A stretch of DNA of 64,000 nt from Anditalea andensis (GCF_000714815.1 NZ_JMIH01000013.1:62001-126000), one strand, 5' to 3'. Positions 8,479 through 18,761 are shown, counted from the first letter of the stretch. Notes: generated from the letters alone by a model not told the origin. Made by a program: numbers and translations.

Positions 8479-10074
8479 TTAGTACCCAGGATTTTGCTGT
8501 AAAGTTGGATTAGCGATAAGATCAGCCTGTGGCAATGGATACAAATTCCTGAAATCAGCTACTCCTGTCCCGTTAAAAGTTCCACCTTTCCACTGCCATA
8601 CATAACTGTTTCCGGTAAATCTACCAAAACGGATCAGGTCGGTTCGCCTGGTAGCTTCCCATTTCAATTCTCTCGCCCTCTCATCTATGATGAAGTCAAG
8701 GTTCAGCTGAGTGGCAGTGATGTTACCACTGGCATTGCCATAGGCTCTTGCTCTCAACTCATTAATATAGCCTAGAGCCTGCTGGGCTGTTCCGCCTGTA
8801 CCTCCTCTTAATACAGCTTCCGCATACATCAGATAGGCATCTGCAAGTCTAAACAATGGAAAGTCCACACTTACCTGATCACTTACGGGTCCAGCAGGTC
8901 TAGCATTGGTCTCCTTGGTTATATTACGGAATTTGATGACACCATATCCATCTTGGAATACAGAGATATTTTCTACATCCTTTTGCTGTCCATTTGTATG
9001 GAAAAGGCCTCTGGAATCAGGTATCCCATTCACGTTTGGATATAAATCCACTAATTCCGGTCTGGCTCTCATACCTGCCCATCCTCCTGGGACCCCAAAA
9101 TTATAAAACTGGGCCATGTTGCCGCCTATTGCTCCATTCACTAAGAATGTAGCGCCGCCCCATGCCTGGGTATTTACCTGATCATAGGCTATAGGAAATA
9201 TGATTTCATTTGACTGGTCATTGTCTGCAAAGAACAAATGTTCATAAACAGGCTCTAAGGTATAGCCAGCACTTATTACTTCATTTAATTGAGCTATAGC
9301 ATCAGTGTATCGGGCTTCTCCGATGTACACCTCTGCATTTAGGTACATCTTGGCAAGTAACATCCTGGCAGCACCCTGATCTGCCCTGGCATATTCATGC
9401 TGTCTGGGGGCTACCATATCCGGTATAATACTCAGAAGTTCGCTTTCTATATAGGTAAAGAGTGACCTTCTATCTGTTTGGGGAGGAAAAAAATAATCAA
9501 TGGCATCACCTTCTGTTACAAAAGGAACATTGCCATACAAATCTAAAGCATGATAGTAAGAAAGTGCTCTAAGGAACCTGGCTTCTGCTCTATATATCCT
9601 GGCAGTGACTTGATCTTGTTCAGAAATACCTCTTTCGGCCATATTGGCATCACTTGTTTCTCTGATAAATTCACTGGCGAGTGTAATCTGGTAAAATATC
9701 CTATAATACATAGCTGCAATAAAGCCATTGTCTGAAGACCATGTCAAAGTATTCAGCGTGGGCAGACCTTCATCGTTCCAGGAAATGATCGCCTCATCTG
9801 TAGGTATTTCCTGCAGTTTCCAGTATGCTCTCAGATAAGTAGAAGCTCCTTCATCCTGGCCACCTATATCTCCTCTGCCATCCGGACCGGACTGTCCTGC
9901 GATAGCCAGCCCGGCATACATCTTAGCCAGCACTTGTATATAATTATCAAAATCATTGTAAACCTGAACAGACGTTAACTCCCCATAGGGATCTATGTCT
10001 AAATCGGTACATGCCGTGACGGATATAAACATACCCATAGCCAAGGCTATTATTTTTAGAAATCTATTGTTCAT
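8479..10074 (-). CDS. susD: SusD/RagB family glycan-binding lipoprotein
   Basis: This 531-residue outer-membrane lipoprotein should bind glycan and act as a lid on the SusC pore. The signal peptide ends in SVTAC (Cys22), followed by TDLDIDPYG, the usual SusD opening. Helical TPR-like segments such as RIYRAEARFLRALSYYHAL (near 160) and LADAYLMYAEAVLRGG (near 410), and the C-terminal RRTDLIRFGRF and LYPLPQADLIANP, are family signatures. It lies 65 bases downstream of susC. The neighbouring GH13 and GH31 genes point to starch, maltodextrin or a similar alpha-glucan as ligand. The symbol is used in the family sense. Confidence 0.95.
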   Translation of the reverse strand: MNNRFLKIIALAMGMFISVTACTDLDIDPYGELTSVQVYNDFDNYIQVLAKMYAGLAIAGQSGPDGRGDIGGQDEGASTYLRAYWKLQEIPTDEAIISWNDEGLPTLNTLTWSSDNGFIAAMYYRIFYQITLASEFIRETSDANMAERGISEQDQVTARIYRAEARFLRALSYYHALDLYGNVPFVTEGDAIDYFFPPQTDRRSLFTYIESELLSIIPDMVAPRQHEYARADQGAARMLLAKMYLNAEVYIGEARYTDAIAQLNEVISAGYTLEPVYEHLFFADNDQSNEIIFPIAYDQVNTQAWGGATFLVNGAIGGNMAQFYNFGVPGGWAGMRARPELVDLYPNVNGIPDSRGLFHTNGQQKDVENISVFQDGYGVIKFRNITKETNARPAGPVSDQVSVDFPLFRLADAYLMYAEAVLRGGTGGTAQQALGYINELRARAYGNASGNITATQLNLDFIIDERARELKWEATRRTDLIRFGRFTGNSYVWQWKGGTFNGTGVADFRNLYPLPQADLIANPTLQQNPGY

Positions 10075-10139
10075 CTCTTTTATGTTTTCTTAGGTTCCGA
10101 ATCTCCTTAGAAAGAAGTTTCAGTATTTGAATGATTTAA

Positions 10140-13100
10140 TTAAAATCCAAAATTTACCCCTACGGAGAAAATCCTTGGGAATGGATAAAAATTGTTATCT
10201 ATCCCTCCAGGTACCTCAGGATCTATTCCTGAATAGTTGGTGATGACAAATGCATTTTGTACCGTAGCATTTGCTCTGAGATTTACATTACCGTTAAAGA
10301 TACTTCCGAAGTTATATCCTAATGCTATATTTTCCATTCTGACAAAGGAGGCATCTTCTAGGAAATGATCAGATCTAAGCCTATAATTTTGGAAATCTGT
10401 GTTCAATATATCAGCATTCAAGTTATTTAAATAACCAGGGAACCTTAAGCTCTGGTAAGCTGTAGTAGATCGCACATTGTTATATACTTTTTGCCCCATA
10501 TTACCCCTGACCACAAAGCTGAAATCCCAACTTTTATACCTTAATTGAGAATTAAATCCAAAGAAGTAACGTGGATCAGGAAAACCCGCTCTGTAAAGGT
10601 CCTGCTCATTGATTATTCCATCTCCGTTTCTATCCACGTATGCATCTTCAATAGGTGCTCCTGCATTATCATACACTTGCTCCCAGACATAGAATGAGTT
10701 GGGTTGGAATCCTACTGTATGAACCTGAATAGTATTGCCTGTACCACCTGCTATTTCCCCTACCAATATACCTACTGCATCTTCGGCTACATTGCTTAGA
10801 CTAAGGATATTGGTCCGGTTATAAGTAAAATTGGCACCTATGTCCCAATTCATTTCCGTATTTCTTAAAATGTTGTAGTTAACAGCAAATTCAAAACCGT
10901 AGTTTTCAATATTTCCCACGTTGGTGAACAATTGGTTGGTCAGGTTAGTACCTGCTGGCACTGGTATGATGGCCAACAGGTCATTGGTCCTTTTATAGTA
11001 GTAATCCACAGCCCCGAATACCTTACCATTTAAAAACTCATAATCCAGACCAGCATTCCAGGTTTCGGTTTCTTCCCATCGGATATTTCTGTCATAACCT
11101 TCCGGCCTTAAAGTGTTGAAAAATTGGTTGCCAAATCTATATCTGGCCGCATCATCACTGACTGTATACCTTTGAAGGAAAGGAAAGTATGATCCAATTT
11201 CCTGCTGTCCGGTCATACCGTAACCTAATCTAAGTTTAAAGTCTGTAAGGACTCCATTATCTACAAGAAAGTTCTCTTCACTTATCCTCCATGCCGCAGC
11301 CAAAGAAGGAAATACGCCCCACCTATTTTCTGGACTGAACCTGGATGATCCATCTGTTCTTAAAGTAGCTGTAAGGAGATACCTGTCCCTTAAGCTGTAA
11401 TTCACCCTACCAAAAAAAGAAATTAACCTAAATTGTGGTCTAGTTTCTATACCGGCAGGTGTCAGCTCCACTCCTGCTTCATTTACCCTAGCAAATTCTG
11501 GGTTTTCTATATAAAAATCCTGCCATGAATATCCAGCCGTCACGTCAAATCTACCGGCACGGTCAAAGTCCCTAACATAATTAAGGTAAAAATCTGCCAG
11601 CAGGTTTCTCTTGTTCTGTGCATAAGGTCCTATAGAACCACCTTCATTGAAACTTACAGCAGAATTAGATGGTATATAAACCGTACCTTCACTTCTACTG
11701 ACGTCATAACCCAGATTTAAGTTTGCCCTTAATCCTGGTAAAAAAGGGAGGGTATAGTCTAACTGTAGATTACCAAGGCTCCTCTGCACTTCCCCCCTAT
11801 CATCTTGCTGCTCTAGAAGACCCAGCGGGTTACGTGGTGCAAGAAGCTGTGGTGACCTTGGAATTATAGCTCCAAATTCATCCCTGGCAGGATTACCGGT
11901 AGCATCTAAGACTTGAGGATTTTTCCATTCAAAATACCCTCCAAATTGAGGATTTTCCGGATCATAAACAGGTTGCGTAGGATCAAATGCCGCTGCAGCA
12001 CCTATGGCATCCTGGTTGGCAAATCTGTTTTTGGTAATAGCTCCCCTCACATTTAAGTTTACCTTGAGCTGATCATTAAATAAAGAAGGGCTTAGATTCA
12101 GACCAGCGGTAGTTCTATTCATATGGTCGGTTCTTAATACTCCTGCCTGATCCAGATACCCTACTGATACCCTATAAGGCAAACCTTTATAAGATCCGCT
12201 AATGTTTACATTATTATCAGAAGTTACTGCATCTCTAAATATGACATCCTGCCAATTAGTATTGGACTCCCCCAGAAGAGCGGCTTGTGAAGGTGTAGCT
12301 TGCTGTCCGACCACTTGCCTGAACTGATCTGCATTCAGTACATCTACTGTGCTAGCCACTTGAGAAACAGACACCAGTGAACTGACGTTCACGCTCAGCG
12401 CCTGATCTCTTTTACCTTTTCTGGTCGTAATTAAGATGACACCATTAGATGCCCTAGATCCATAGATAGCCGCTGCCGATGCATCTTTCAGGATATCAAA
12501 TGTCTCAATATCATTTGGATTAAGGAAATTTAAAGGATTGGCTGAACCTGCCATCTCTGTATTGTCCAAAGGTACACCGTCGATCACGATCAGAGGATCG
12601 TTGGTAGCATTTAGGGAAGAACCCCCGCGGATCCGGATCCGGCCCCCTGCTCCTGGCGCGCCACTGGCTGGACTGATCTGTACACCTGCTATTTTACCGG
12701 TTATGAGCTGTTCTGGATTGGTAACCTGTCCCACATTGAAATCATCCCGGGTAACAGACCCAACAGATCCGGTAAGATCCGACTTTCTCTGTGTACCATA
12801 GCCCACTACCACTACTTCATCTAGCTGCTTGGTATCTCCTGCGAGCTCTACATTGATAATAGACTGGTTATTCACAGGGACTTCTCTTCTCGTATAACCT
12901 ATAAATGTATATACCAAAACGGCATCAGCTTCCCTGATCTCTATAGTATAACTTCCGTCTATGTCTGTGGTAGTACCTCTGGTGGTACCTTTTATACTCA
13001 CATTAACAAATGGAAGCTCTTCACCTGTATTTTGGTCGGTGACCCTACCCGTTACTGTTCGGTCCTGTGCCACAACTTCCTGCCAGCACATTAAAGACAG

Positions 13101-13142
13101 CATTATAACCGTAAATTTAATAACGGTATACACTTTTCGCAT
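10140..13142 (-). CDS. susC: SusC/RagA family TonB-dependent outer-membrane transporter
   Basis: This 1000-residue transporter imports oligosaccharides across the outer membrane using TonB energy. Order: signal peptide to about residue 25 (ending VVAQ), a carboxypeptidase-D-like domain (28-105), the LDEVVVVGYGTQ box near 107, a plug domain with GGSSLNATNDPLIVIDGVPL, and then the beta barrel ending in aromatic GVNFGF, as outer-membrane proteins do. It heads the operon with susD. The 5' region holds one AATCGATT palindrome 92 bases before the start and another near 13.36 kb, so LacI-type control is likely. Confidence 0.96.
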   Translation of the reverse strand: MRKVYTVIKFTVIMLSLMCWQEVVAQDRTVTGRVTDQNTGEELPFVNVSIKGTTRGTTTDIDGSYTIEIREADAVLVYTFIGYTRREVPVNNQSIINVELAGDTKQLDEVVVVGYGTQRKSDLTGSVGSVTRDDFNVGQVTNPEQLITGKIAGVQISPASGAPGAGGRIRIRGGSSLNATNDPLIVIDGVPLDNTEMAGSANPLNFLNPNDIETFDILKDASAAAIYGSRASNGVILITTRKGKRDQALSVNVSSLVSVSQVASTVDVLNADQFRQVVGQQATPSQAALLGESNTNWQDVIFRDAVTSDNNVNISGSYKGLPYRVSVGYLDQAGVLRTDHMNRTTAGLNLSPSLFNDQLKVNLNVRGAITKNRFANQDAIGAAAAFDPTQPVYDPENPQFGGYFEWKNPQVLDATGNPARDEFGAIIPRSPQLLAPRNPLGLLEQQDDRGEVQRSLGNLQLDYTLPFLPGLRANLNLGYDVSRSEGTVYIPSNSAVSFNEGGSIGPYAQNKRNLLADFYLNYVRDFDRAGRFDVTAGYSWQDFYIENPEFARVNEAGVELTPAGIETRPQFRLISFFGRVNYSLRDRYLLTATLRTDGSSRFSPENRWGVFPSLAAAWRISEENFLVDNGVLTDFKLRLGYGMTGQQEIGSYFPFLQRYTVSDDAARYRFGNQFFNTLRPEGYDRNIRWEETETWNAGLDYEFLNGKVFGAVDYYYKRTNDLLAIIPVPAGTNLTNQLFTNVGNIENYGFEFAVNYNILRNTEMNWDIGANFTYNRTNILSLSNVAEDAVGILVGEIAGGTGNTIQVHTVGFQPNSFYVWEQVYDNAGAPIEDAYVDRNGDGIINEQDLYRAGFPDPRYFFGFNSQLRYKSWDFSFVVRGNMGQKVYNNVRSTTAYQSLRFPGYLNNLNADILNTDFQNYRLRSDHFLEDASFVRMENIALGYNFGSIFNGNVNLRANATVQNAFVITNYSGIDPEVPGGIDNNFYPFPRIFSVGVNFGF

Positions 13143-13230
13143 AACTGTTTATTTTTGGATTTATTTGTTAAATTATTTATACTTTTTAAACAAAAAATTC
13201 AATTCAATATAGATAAACGATTTTTTTAAC

Positions 13231-13244
13231 TGAAATCGATTTTC
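13231..13244. promoter_or_regulatory. Candidate LacI operator upstream of susC
   Basis: TGAAATCGATTTTC contains AAATCGATTT, a perfect 10-base palindrome at 13233-13242 centred on CG, as LacI-family sites are. It lies 89 bases before the susC start codon. Confidence 0.6.
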
Positions 13245-13345
13245 TCTACTACAGAACCTTATTTTTAATTTTAGGAAATATTAACAAAAATTTAACCCTC
13301 TAGCAAATGATAATTCAGGAAAAATCCAGCTCAGTTATATGCAAT

Positions 13346-13365
13346 CGAAACCGCAATCGATTTCG
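13346..13365. promoter_or_regulatory. Candidate LacI operator between susC and lacI
   Basis: The core AATCGATT lies at 13355-13362, in CAATCGATTTCG. A related half, GCAATCGAAA, lies at 13341-13350, so CGAAA at 13346-13350 and TTTCG at 13361-13365 form an outer inverted pair. The spot could serve both divergent genes. Confidence 0.55.
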
Positions 13366-13694
13366 TAACTAAAATATTTATTTTATCTGCCAAATATTTT
13401 AGAAATATAACCATATAATAAAGCTGTTTTCGGAATTATATTCTGAAATTTATGTAATTTTCAGAGTTCAATTTCATGTCAATAAAATACAATTATTCAT
13501 AAATTAGTAGGGAAATATGTAATTAGCTGATTATAAGCCTCTCCTATACCTAATAGATGACAGACAGGTATATGAAAAAGTATGTTTTATTTATTACCCC
13601 TACAAATGAAACAATAATAGGGATGGTCTATTATCTTTATCAAATCCTAACACTATAAAAAACCGTTAGTTAAGCTAATATTAATAACCCATAT

Positions 13695-14732
13695 ATGAGA
13701 ATAGGACAAGCTACCATTAAAGATATTGCCAAAGCCTTAAATGTATCTGCCTCTACCGTATCTAGAGCATTAAAGGATTACCCCGGTATCAGCCAAGAAA
13801 CGAAAAAGAAAGTAAAGGAACTGGCTGAAAAATTAAATTATCGTCCCAATGCCGTAGCTTTAAGCCTTAGAAAAAGTAAGACTTTCACCATAGGAGTCAT
13901 CATACCTGAAGTGGTCCATTTCTTTTTTTCTACCGTAATCAGTGGAATAGAAGAAGTAGCTTTTGCCAACGGTTATAATGTGATTCTCTGCCAGACCAAC
14001 GAAAACCTGGAGCGTGAAATATCCAGTGTAGAAACCATCATTTCCAATCAGATAGATGGACTGCTTATCAGTTTCTCCAAAGAAACCACTGACTTTTCTC
14101 ATTTTAAAAAATTACTGGACCATCAGTTCCCCATTGTTTTCTTCGACAGGGTGCCAGACCTACAGGATACAGTAAATGTCACAGTAGATGATTACTCCGG
14201 CGCTTACGAAGCGGTGAAGCACCTGATTGACCAAAATTACAAAAAAATCATGCATCTGGCCGGACCAAAAAACCTTTTGATCAGCGCCAAAAGAAAAGAA
14301 GGATATACCCATGCCCTAAAAGAAGCCGGTATAGCCATAGACGAAAACCTTATCAGAGAATGCCGTATAGGTACCCAACAGGAAACCTATGAAATCTGTT
14401 TAGATTATTTTAAAGATGAAACTACCAGACCGGATGCTGTATTTGCCGCAAATGATGTGGCAGCAGCAGGTGCCATGAAAGCGGTGCAGGAACTTGGACT
14501 TAAAGTCCCGGAAGATGTAGGGATAGTAGGGTTCAGCGACTGGCAGTTTTCTGCCATGATGAACCCTCCACTATCCACGGTATCACAGCCGGGATTCGAA
14601 ATAGGTGAAAGGTCCATGCAACTGCTGATTGACATGATCAATTCCAACAAAGAAGAAGCATTTGTGCCCAAGACTGAAATATTAGAAACAGCGCTTATCA
14701 TAAGAGGGTCTTCTTCCAGAATAAAAAAATAA
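13695..14732 (+). CDS. LacI-family transcriptional regulator
   Basis: This 345-residue cytoplasmic regulator has an N-terminal helix-turn-helix, TIKDIAKALNVSASTVSRAL (7-26), with the NYRPNAVALSLR hinge segment at 48-59. A periplasmic-binding-protein-like sensor domain begins near FTIGVIIPEV at residue 64. The gene is divergent from susC and lies 204 bases upstream of the GH31 operon, so it is the obvious regulator of this glucan locus. The effector is probably a malto-oligosaccharide or a metabolite of it, by inference. Palindromes of LacI type lie on both sides of the gene. Confidence 0.93.
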   Translation: MRIGQATIKDIAKALNVSASTVSRALKDYPGISQETKKKVKELAEKLNYRPNAVALSLRKSKTFTIGVIIPEVVHFFFSTVISGIEEVAFANGYNVILCQTNENLEREISSVETIISNQIDGLLISFSKETTDFSHFKKLLDHQFPIVFFDRVPDLQDTVNVTVDDYSGAYEAVKHLIDQNYKKIMHLAGPKNLLISAKRKEGYTHALKEAGIAIDENLIRECRIGTQQETYEICLDYFKDETTRPDAVFAANDVAAAGAMKAVQELGLKVPEDVGIVGFSDWQFSAMMNPPLSTVSQPGFEIGERSMQLLIDMINSNKEEAFVPKTEILETALIIRGSSSRIKK

Positions 14733-14759
14733 TATATGGATAATGAATGGAAATTTCCT

Positions 14760-14773
14760 AAAAATCGATTGAA
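14760..14773. promoter_or_regulatory. Candidate LacI operator upstream of GH31 operon
   Basis: AATCGATT lies at 14763-14770 within AAAAATCGATTGAA, between the lacI stop codon and the GH31 start, 166 bases before the latter. It matches the sites upstream of susC and fbaA. Confidence 0.55.
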
Positions 14774-14936
14774 TTAGATATCTATCTGATAGTCTAGCAT
14801 AGTAAAAGTAGGGGAATGGTAAAAATATACTTTTATCGTGTCATACCTCCTTTTTTCCATATCAATTTCCAGTCTATTTTAGCCCATAAAGTATTCCTCT
14901 TCGCGTAAGGGGCTTTAAAAACCATACTGACCATAC

Positions 14937-17363
14937 ATGACCGCTAATATCAAACCACAAAAGGCCTCCCGAAATTTAAATACTGGTGCCATCACATCCT
15001 GGTGCCAAACAAAAACCGGAATGGAAGGAAAAACCCTATTGGCAAAATTTAAAATTTCTGTATACGCTCCAAATGCTATCAGGATACAGATGACAGCCGA
15101 GGATGGTTTCAGGCCAAATCCCTATTCGGTAACCGCCTCCCCCATTACAGAGGCTTTTAAAATTACGGAAACAGAAAAACATATCATACTCTCAACTGAC
15201 GCAATATCAGCAGAAATAACCAAATCTTTATTTTCCATTAGATTTAAGGATAAAAACGGTAAAATAATCAATGAAGATGATCCCGGATTTTCTGTCTCAT
15301 GGCTGGGAACTGAAGTCACTAATTATAAAAAAATCCAACCAAATGAACGGTTCATTGGCTTAGGTGAAAAAACCGGGGACCTCGATAGGTCCGGCAATGC
15401 GTATGTGAACTGGAATACAGACTACTTTGAATATGGAGAAGAAGATGACCCCTTGTATATGTCTATCCCCTTCTATATAGGTCTGCATGACCAGGGAGTA
15501 TATGGTATATTTTTAGACAATACACATAAATCAGTTTTTAATTTTGGTGCTTCGAATAAGCGTTTCATGTATTTTTCAGCAGAAGATGGCGATATGGATT
15601 ACTATTTCATCCATGATGAAATAGTAGAAAACATTATTACTGCTTATACTTTTCTGACAGGCAGGATGGAATTACCGCCGATATGGGCACTCGGATTTCA
15701 ACAGTGCCGTTATACCTATTACCCCGACACAGAAGTCTTGACTCTGGCCGATAATTTCAGAAATAAGACCATGCCAGCAGATGTCATTTATTTGGATATC
15801 CACCATATGGAAAATTATAAGGTTTTTACCTTTGATAGTGAAAAATTCCCTGATCCAGTAAGCCTGATAAAAAAACTTAAATCTCAAGGTTTTAAAGTCG
15901 TGGTCATCTTAGATCCCGGCTTAAAGACTGAAGATGGCTACCTTCCGTATGAAGAGGCCAGGGCCCAGAAACTTTTGTTGACCTATCCAGATGACAGTAT
16001 TTACGAAGGGCAGGTCTGGCCCGGATGGTGTGCATTCCCAGATTTCACCCATCCTGATGCCAGGGCTTGGTGGGCAGAAAAAATCGCTTTTTACGTAAAT
16101 GCAGGTGTAGATGGCTTCTGGACGGATATGAATGAAATAGCCAGTTGGGGTCAGTTTACTCCCAATCTGATCAACTTTCAATATGAAGGAGAACTGGTGA
16201 GTCACCGCAAAGCACGTAATGTATATGGTATGCAGATGGCAAGGTCCACCAAAGAGGGATCGGAAATCCACCTCCCAAACAATAGACCATTTGTCCTTAC
16301 CCGTTCAGGATTTGCCGGTGTACAACGCTATGCAGCTGCATGGACGGGGGACAATATGGCCACCGATGAGATGATGCTGGCCGGCATCCGGCTGGTAATT
16401 AGTATGGGCATAAGCGGCCTTCCGTTTTCAGGTTATGATGTGGGAGGATTTTCAGGTGAGCCTACTTCAGCTTTATTTGCCCGATGGATGACTTTAGGTG
16501 CATTTACCCCTTTATTTAGGGCCCACAGTATGATCAACAGTCATGATGCAGAACCCTGGGCTTTCGGAGAATTAGTAGAAGAAATCTCACGCAACTATAT
16601 TAACCTTCGGTATCAAATGCTACCTCTCCTGTATTCTGCTGCTTATAAAAGCGCAAAAACAGGGTTACCCATTGCCAAAAGTTTAGCCATAGATCATCCA
16701 CTTGATAATAAAATCTATGAACTGAAATTTCAAAACCAATATATTTTCTGTGACCAGCTAATGGTAGCTCCAGTTAAAAGCACTACAGAAATATGTAAAG
16801 TATATCTTCCTGAGGGAAACTGGTATTATTTCTTTGATGATTCATCTTACGATGGAAAACAGGAAATATATATGGAATCTCCATTAAACTATCTTCCAGT
16901 TTTTGTAAAAGGAGGAGCCATCATACCCCTCCAGTCATCTGTACAGCATACTAGCGAATCACATGATGGAATTTTATACCTTCACGTCTATAAAGGCCAT
17001 GAAACATCAGTTATGGATCTTTATGAGGATGAAGGAGATGGTTTTGGTTATAAAAATGGCGATTTCTGCAAAAGGCTGATATCTGTAGACAGTCCTGAAG
17101 GAAAGATCAGGATTCATGAAAATAAGGGAAAAAGGGAAAGCAAATTCAAAAAAATAAAATTTTATTTCCACGGATTTAACCAGGAAACCATTATTTATGA
17201 AGAGCGGAACTATACTTTAAGAACTGAATCAATGGCATATTTAAATAAACTGACAGAATTTGATCCATTGCCAGACTATTTACATCCTTATTTTGAAATA
17301 AAGAATATCAAAACTCTTTTATTAAATTACGACCCGATGCCAATGGACCTAATATTAACTTAG
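14937..17363 (+). CDS. GH31 alpha-glucosidase
   Basis: This 808-residue hydrolase releases glucose from the non-reducing end of alpha-glucosides. An N-terminal beta-sandwich (to about 240) precedes the catalytic barrel. The nucleophile motif is DGFWTDMNE with D397; the acid/base is D472 in AAAWTGDN. A GLGEKTGDLDR segment near 141 and the C-terminal sandwich near 600-720 with VKGGAIIPLQ also fit the family. No signal peptide is seen, so the enzyme should be cytoplasmic and act on sugars brought in by the downstream permease. It is the first gene of an operon with the GH13-like lipoprotein (24 bases on) and the MFS permease. Confidence 0.95.
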   Translation: MTANIKPQKASRNLNTGAITSWCQTKTGMEGKTLLAKFKISVYAPNAIRIQMTAEDGFRPNPYSVTASPITEAFKITETEKHIILSTDAISAEITKSLFSIRFKDKNGKIINEDDPGFSVSWLGTEVTNYKKIQPNERFIGLGEKTGDLDRSGNAYVNWNTDYFEYGEEDDPLYMSIPFYIGLHDQGVYGIFLDNTHKSVFNFGASNKRFMYFSAEDGDMDYYFIHDEIVENIITAYTFLTGRMELPPIWALGFQQCRYTYYPDTEVLTLADNFRNKTMPADVIYLDIHHMENYKVFTFDSEKFPDPVSLIKKLKSQGFKVVVILDPGLKTEDGYLPYEEARAQKLLLTYPDDSIYEGQVWPGWCAFPDFTHPDARAWWAEKIAFYVNAGVDGFWTDMNEIASWGQFTPNLINFQYEGELVSHRKARNVYGMQMARSTKEGSEIHLPNNRPFVLTRSGFAGVQRYAAAWTGDNMATDEMMLAGIRLVISMGISGLPFSGYDVGGFSGEPTSALFARWMTLGAFTPLFRAHSMINSHDAEPWAFGELVEEISRNYINLRYQMLPLLYSAAYKSAKTGLPIAKSLAIDHPLDNKIYELKFQNQYIFCDQLMVAPVKSTTEICKVYLPEGNWYYFFDDSSYDGKQEIYMESPLNYLPVFVKGGAIIPLQSSVQHTSESHDGILYLHVYKGHETSVMDLYEDEGDGFGYKNGDFCKRLISVDSPEGKIRIHENKGKRESKFKKIKFYFHGFNQETIIYEERNYTLRTESMAYLNKLTEFDPLPDYLHPYFEIKNIKTLLLNYDPMPMDLILT

Positions 17364-17387
17364 CAGCATCAATACTACACGATATGA

Positions 17388-18758
17388 ATGATGAATAATA
17401 CTCACCGTTATATTGGAATTATTTTTATGGTCTTATTTATGATAAGCTGCCATCAAAAAACACCAGATCCATCGGCATCAGATGAGGTCCATGATTCCTC
17501 ATTACCAGACTGGTCCAAGGACAAAAGTATATTGGAGATAAATATTGGGAAATATACGCCAGAAGGAACATTTGCCTCTTTTCAAAAAGAAATACCCCGG
17601 CTCAAGGAGTCGGGAGCGGGCATCTTAAAATTTACACTTATACATGAATCAGACACAGGTGACACGGATAACCCGGAAAAACATCCATACTCTATAAACG
17701 ACTTTAAAAGTTTAAATTCACACTACGGTAGTCCAGAAGATTTTAAAAATCTAGTGGAAACTATCCATGACCATGGCATGTACCTTATATTGGAATGGCA
17801 GGCCGCACATACTTCCAAGAATCATGAGTGGACCCGTACCCATCCAGAATATTATATTATAGAAGCAGAAGGTAATCACTCCCCTTCTGCCAATGCATAC
17901 AGTATGGAGGTGCCAGCTATAAATTATACTGAAGTAAAGGTGCAGGATGCTATGACTGAAGCAATGCTGTACTGGGTAACCAATTTTGGTATTGATGGCT
18001 TTGACTGCATAGATGCAGAGCTCGTTTCTATAAACTTTTGGACAAAGGTCCGAAAGGCTTTAAACCAATCTAAGCAGATACTGATGGTAGCAGAAGGCGC
18101 TCATCCCACTTTATATGATGCGTTTGACATAACATATTCCAAAGATATTTCCGAACTGCAGCTAGCTGTAAGCAACGGTAAGATAGCATCAGACCTATTA
18201 GACAGCGTGGTCGTAGAGGAGCAAGAACTATATCCAAACGATTACTGCAGAATGAGGTACCTCTTCATCCAAGATCATCATAATGAGGATTCAGGTTCTA
18301 TGGATGCATTATTAGGACCGGGCCATGAGGCCATGGCCGTGTTCTTGTATACGGCTCCTGGTATACCTTTGATTTATGCAGGACAGGAAGCTTTAATTGG
18401 CCGACGTTCATTTTTATTGGATCAGGACAATAGACAGGGTGGTGAATATGAGATAGCGGGTTTTTATAGCGTATTGAATTATCTTAAAAAAGAAAACCAA
18501 TCACTATGGAACGGTATTCATGGGGGTGAATACCGTAAACTGGAAGTATCTACTTTTCCGGAAGTACTATGTTTTAGCAGGATGAAAGATGATAATATAG
18601 TCATCACTATACTTAATCTTTCAGATCGAAAAGTGTATTATAACTATACAGATGCGATGGAAGGGACCAAAAGATTTTTTGGAAACGAAGATAACAATAC
18701 AGAAATAGGATCTGCAATAGAAATGGAAGCCTGGGGATATCAGGTATTTATTAAATAA
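17388..18758 (+). CDS. GH13-like lipoprotein with lost catalytic residues
   Basis: The 456-residue product aligns along its length with the GH13 amylases common in Bacteroidota glucan loci. It has a lipobox (FMISC, Cys21), ILEINIGKYTPEGTF, and TAPGIPLIYAGQE near 322-334. The catalytic positions are changed. Region I reads LEWQAAHT (usual Asp is E136, usual Asn is A140). Region II reads GFDCIDA (Arg is D206 and the nucleophile Asp is I208). Region IV reads QDHHNED (the stabilising Asp is H298). Only the region III acid E236 is kept. Hydrolysis is therefore unlikely; a glucan-binding or sensing role is an inference. It lies between GH31 and the permease, 3 bases before the latter. Reading frame and codon use look normal. 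Confidence 0.85.
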   Translation: MMNNTHRYIGIIFMVLFMISCHQKTPDPSASDEVHDSSLPDWSKDKSILEINIGKYTPEGTFASFQKEIPRLKESGAGILKFTLIHESDTGDTDNPEKHPYSINDFKSLNSHYGSPEDFKNLVETIHDHGMYLILEWQAAHTSKNHEWTRTHPEYYIIEAEGNHSPSANAYSMEVPAINYTEVKVQDAMTEAMLYWVTNFGIDGFDCIDAELVSINFWTKVRKALNQSKQILMVAEGAHPTLYDAFDITYSKDISELQLAVSNGKIASDLLDSVVVEEQELYPNDYCRMRYLFIQDHHNEDSGSMDALLGPGHEAMAVFLYTAPGIPLIYAGQEALIGRRSFLLDQDNRQGGEYEIAGFYSVLNYLKKENQSLWNGIHGGEYRKLEVSTFPEVLCFSRMKDDNIVITILNLSDRKVYYNYTDAMEGTKRFFGNEDNNTEIGSAIEMEAWGYQVFIK

Positions 18759-18761
18759 GCT

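Larger units (their letters stand above)
13143..13694. other. Divergent susC / lacI control region
   Basis: These 552 AT-rich bases hold the divergent starts of susC and lacI and two AATCGATT palindromes described separately. No exact TAnnTTTG box was found on either strand near the starts. No ORF is apparent. Confidence 0.55.
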
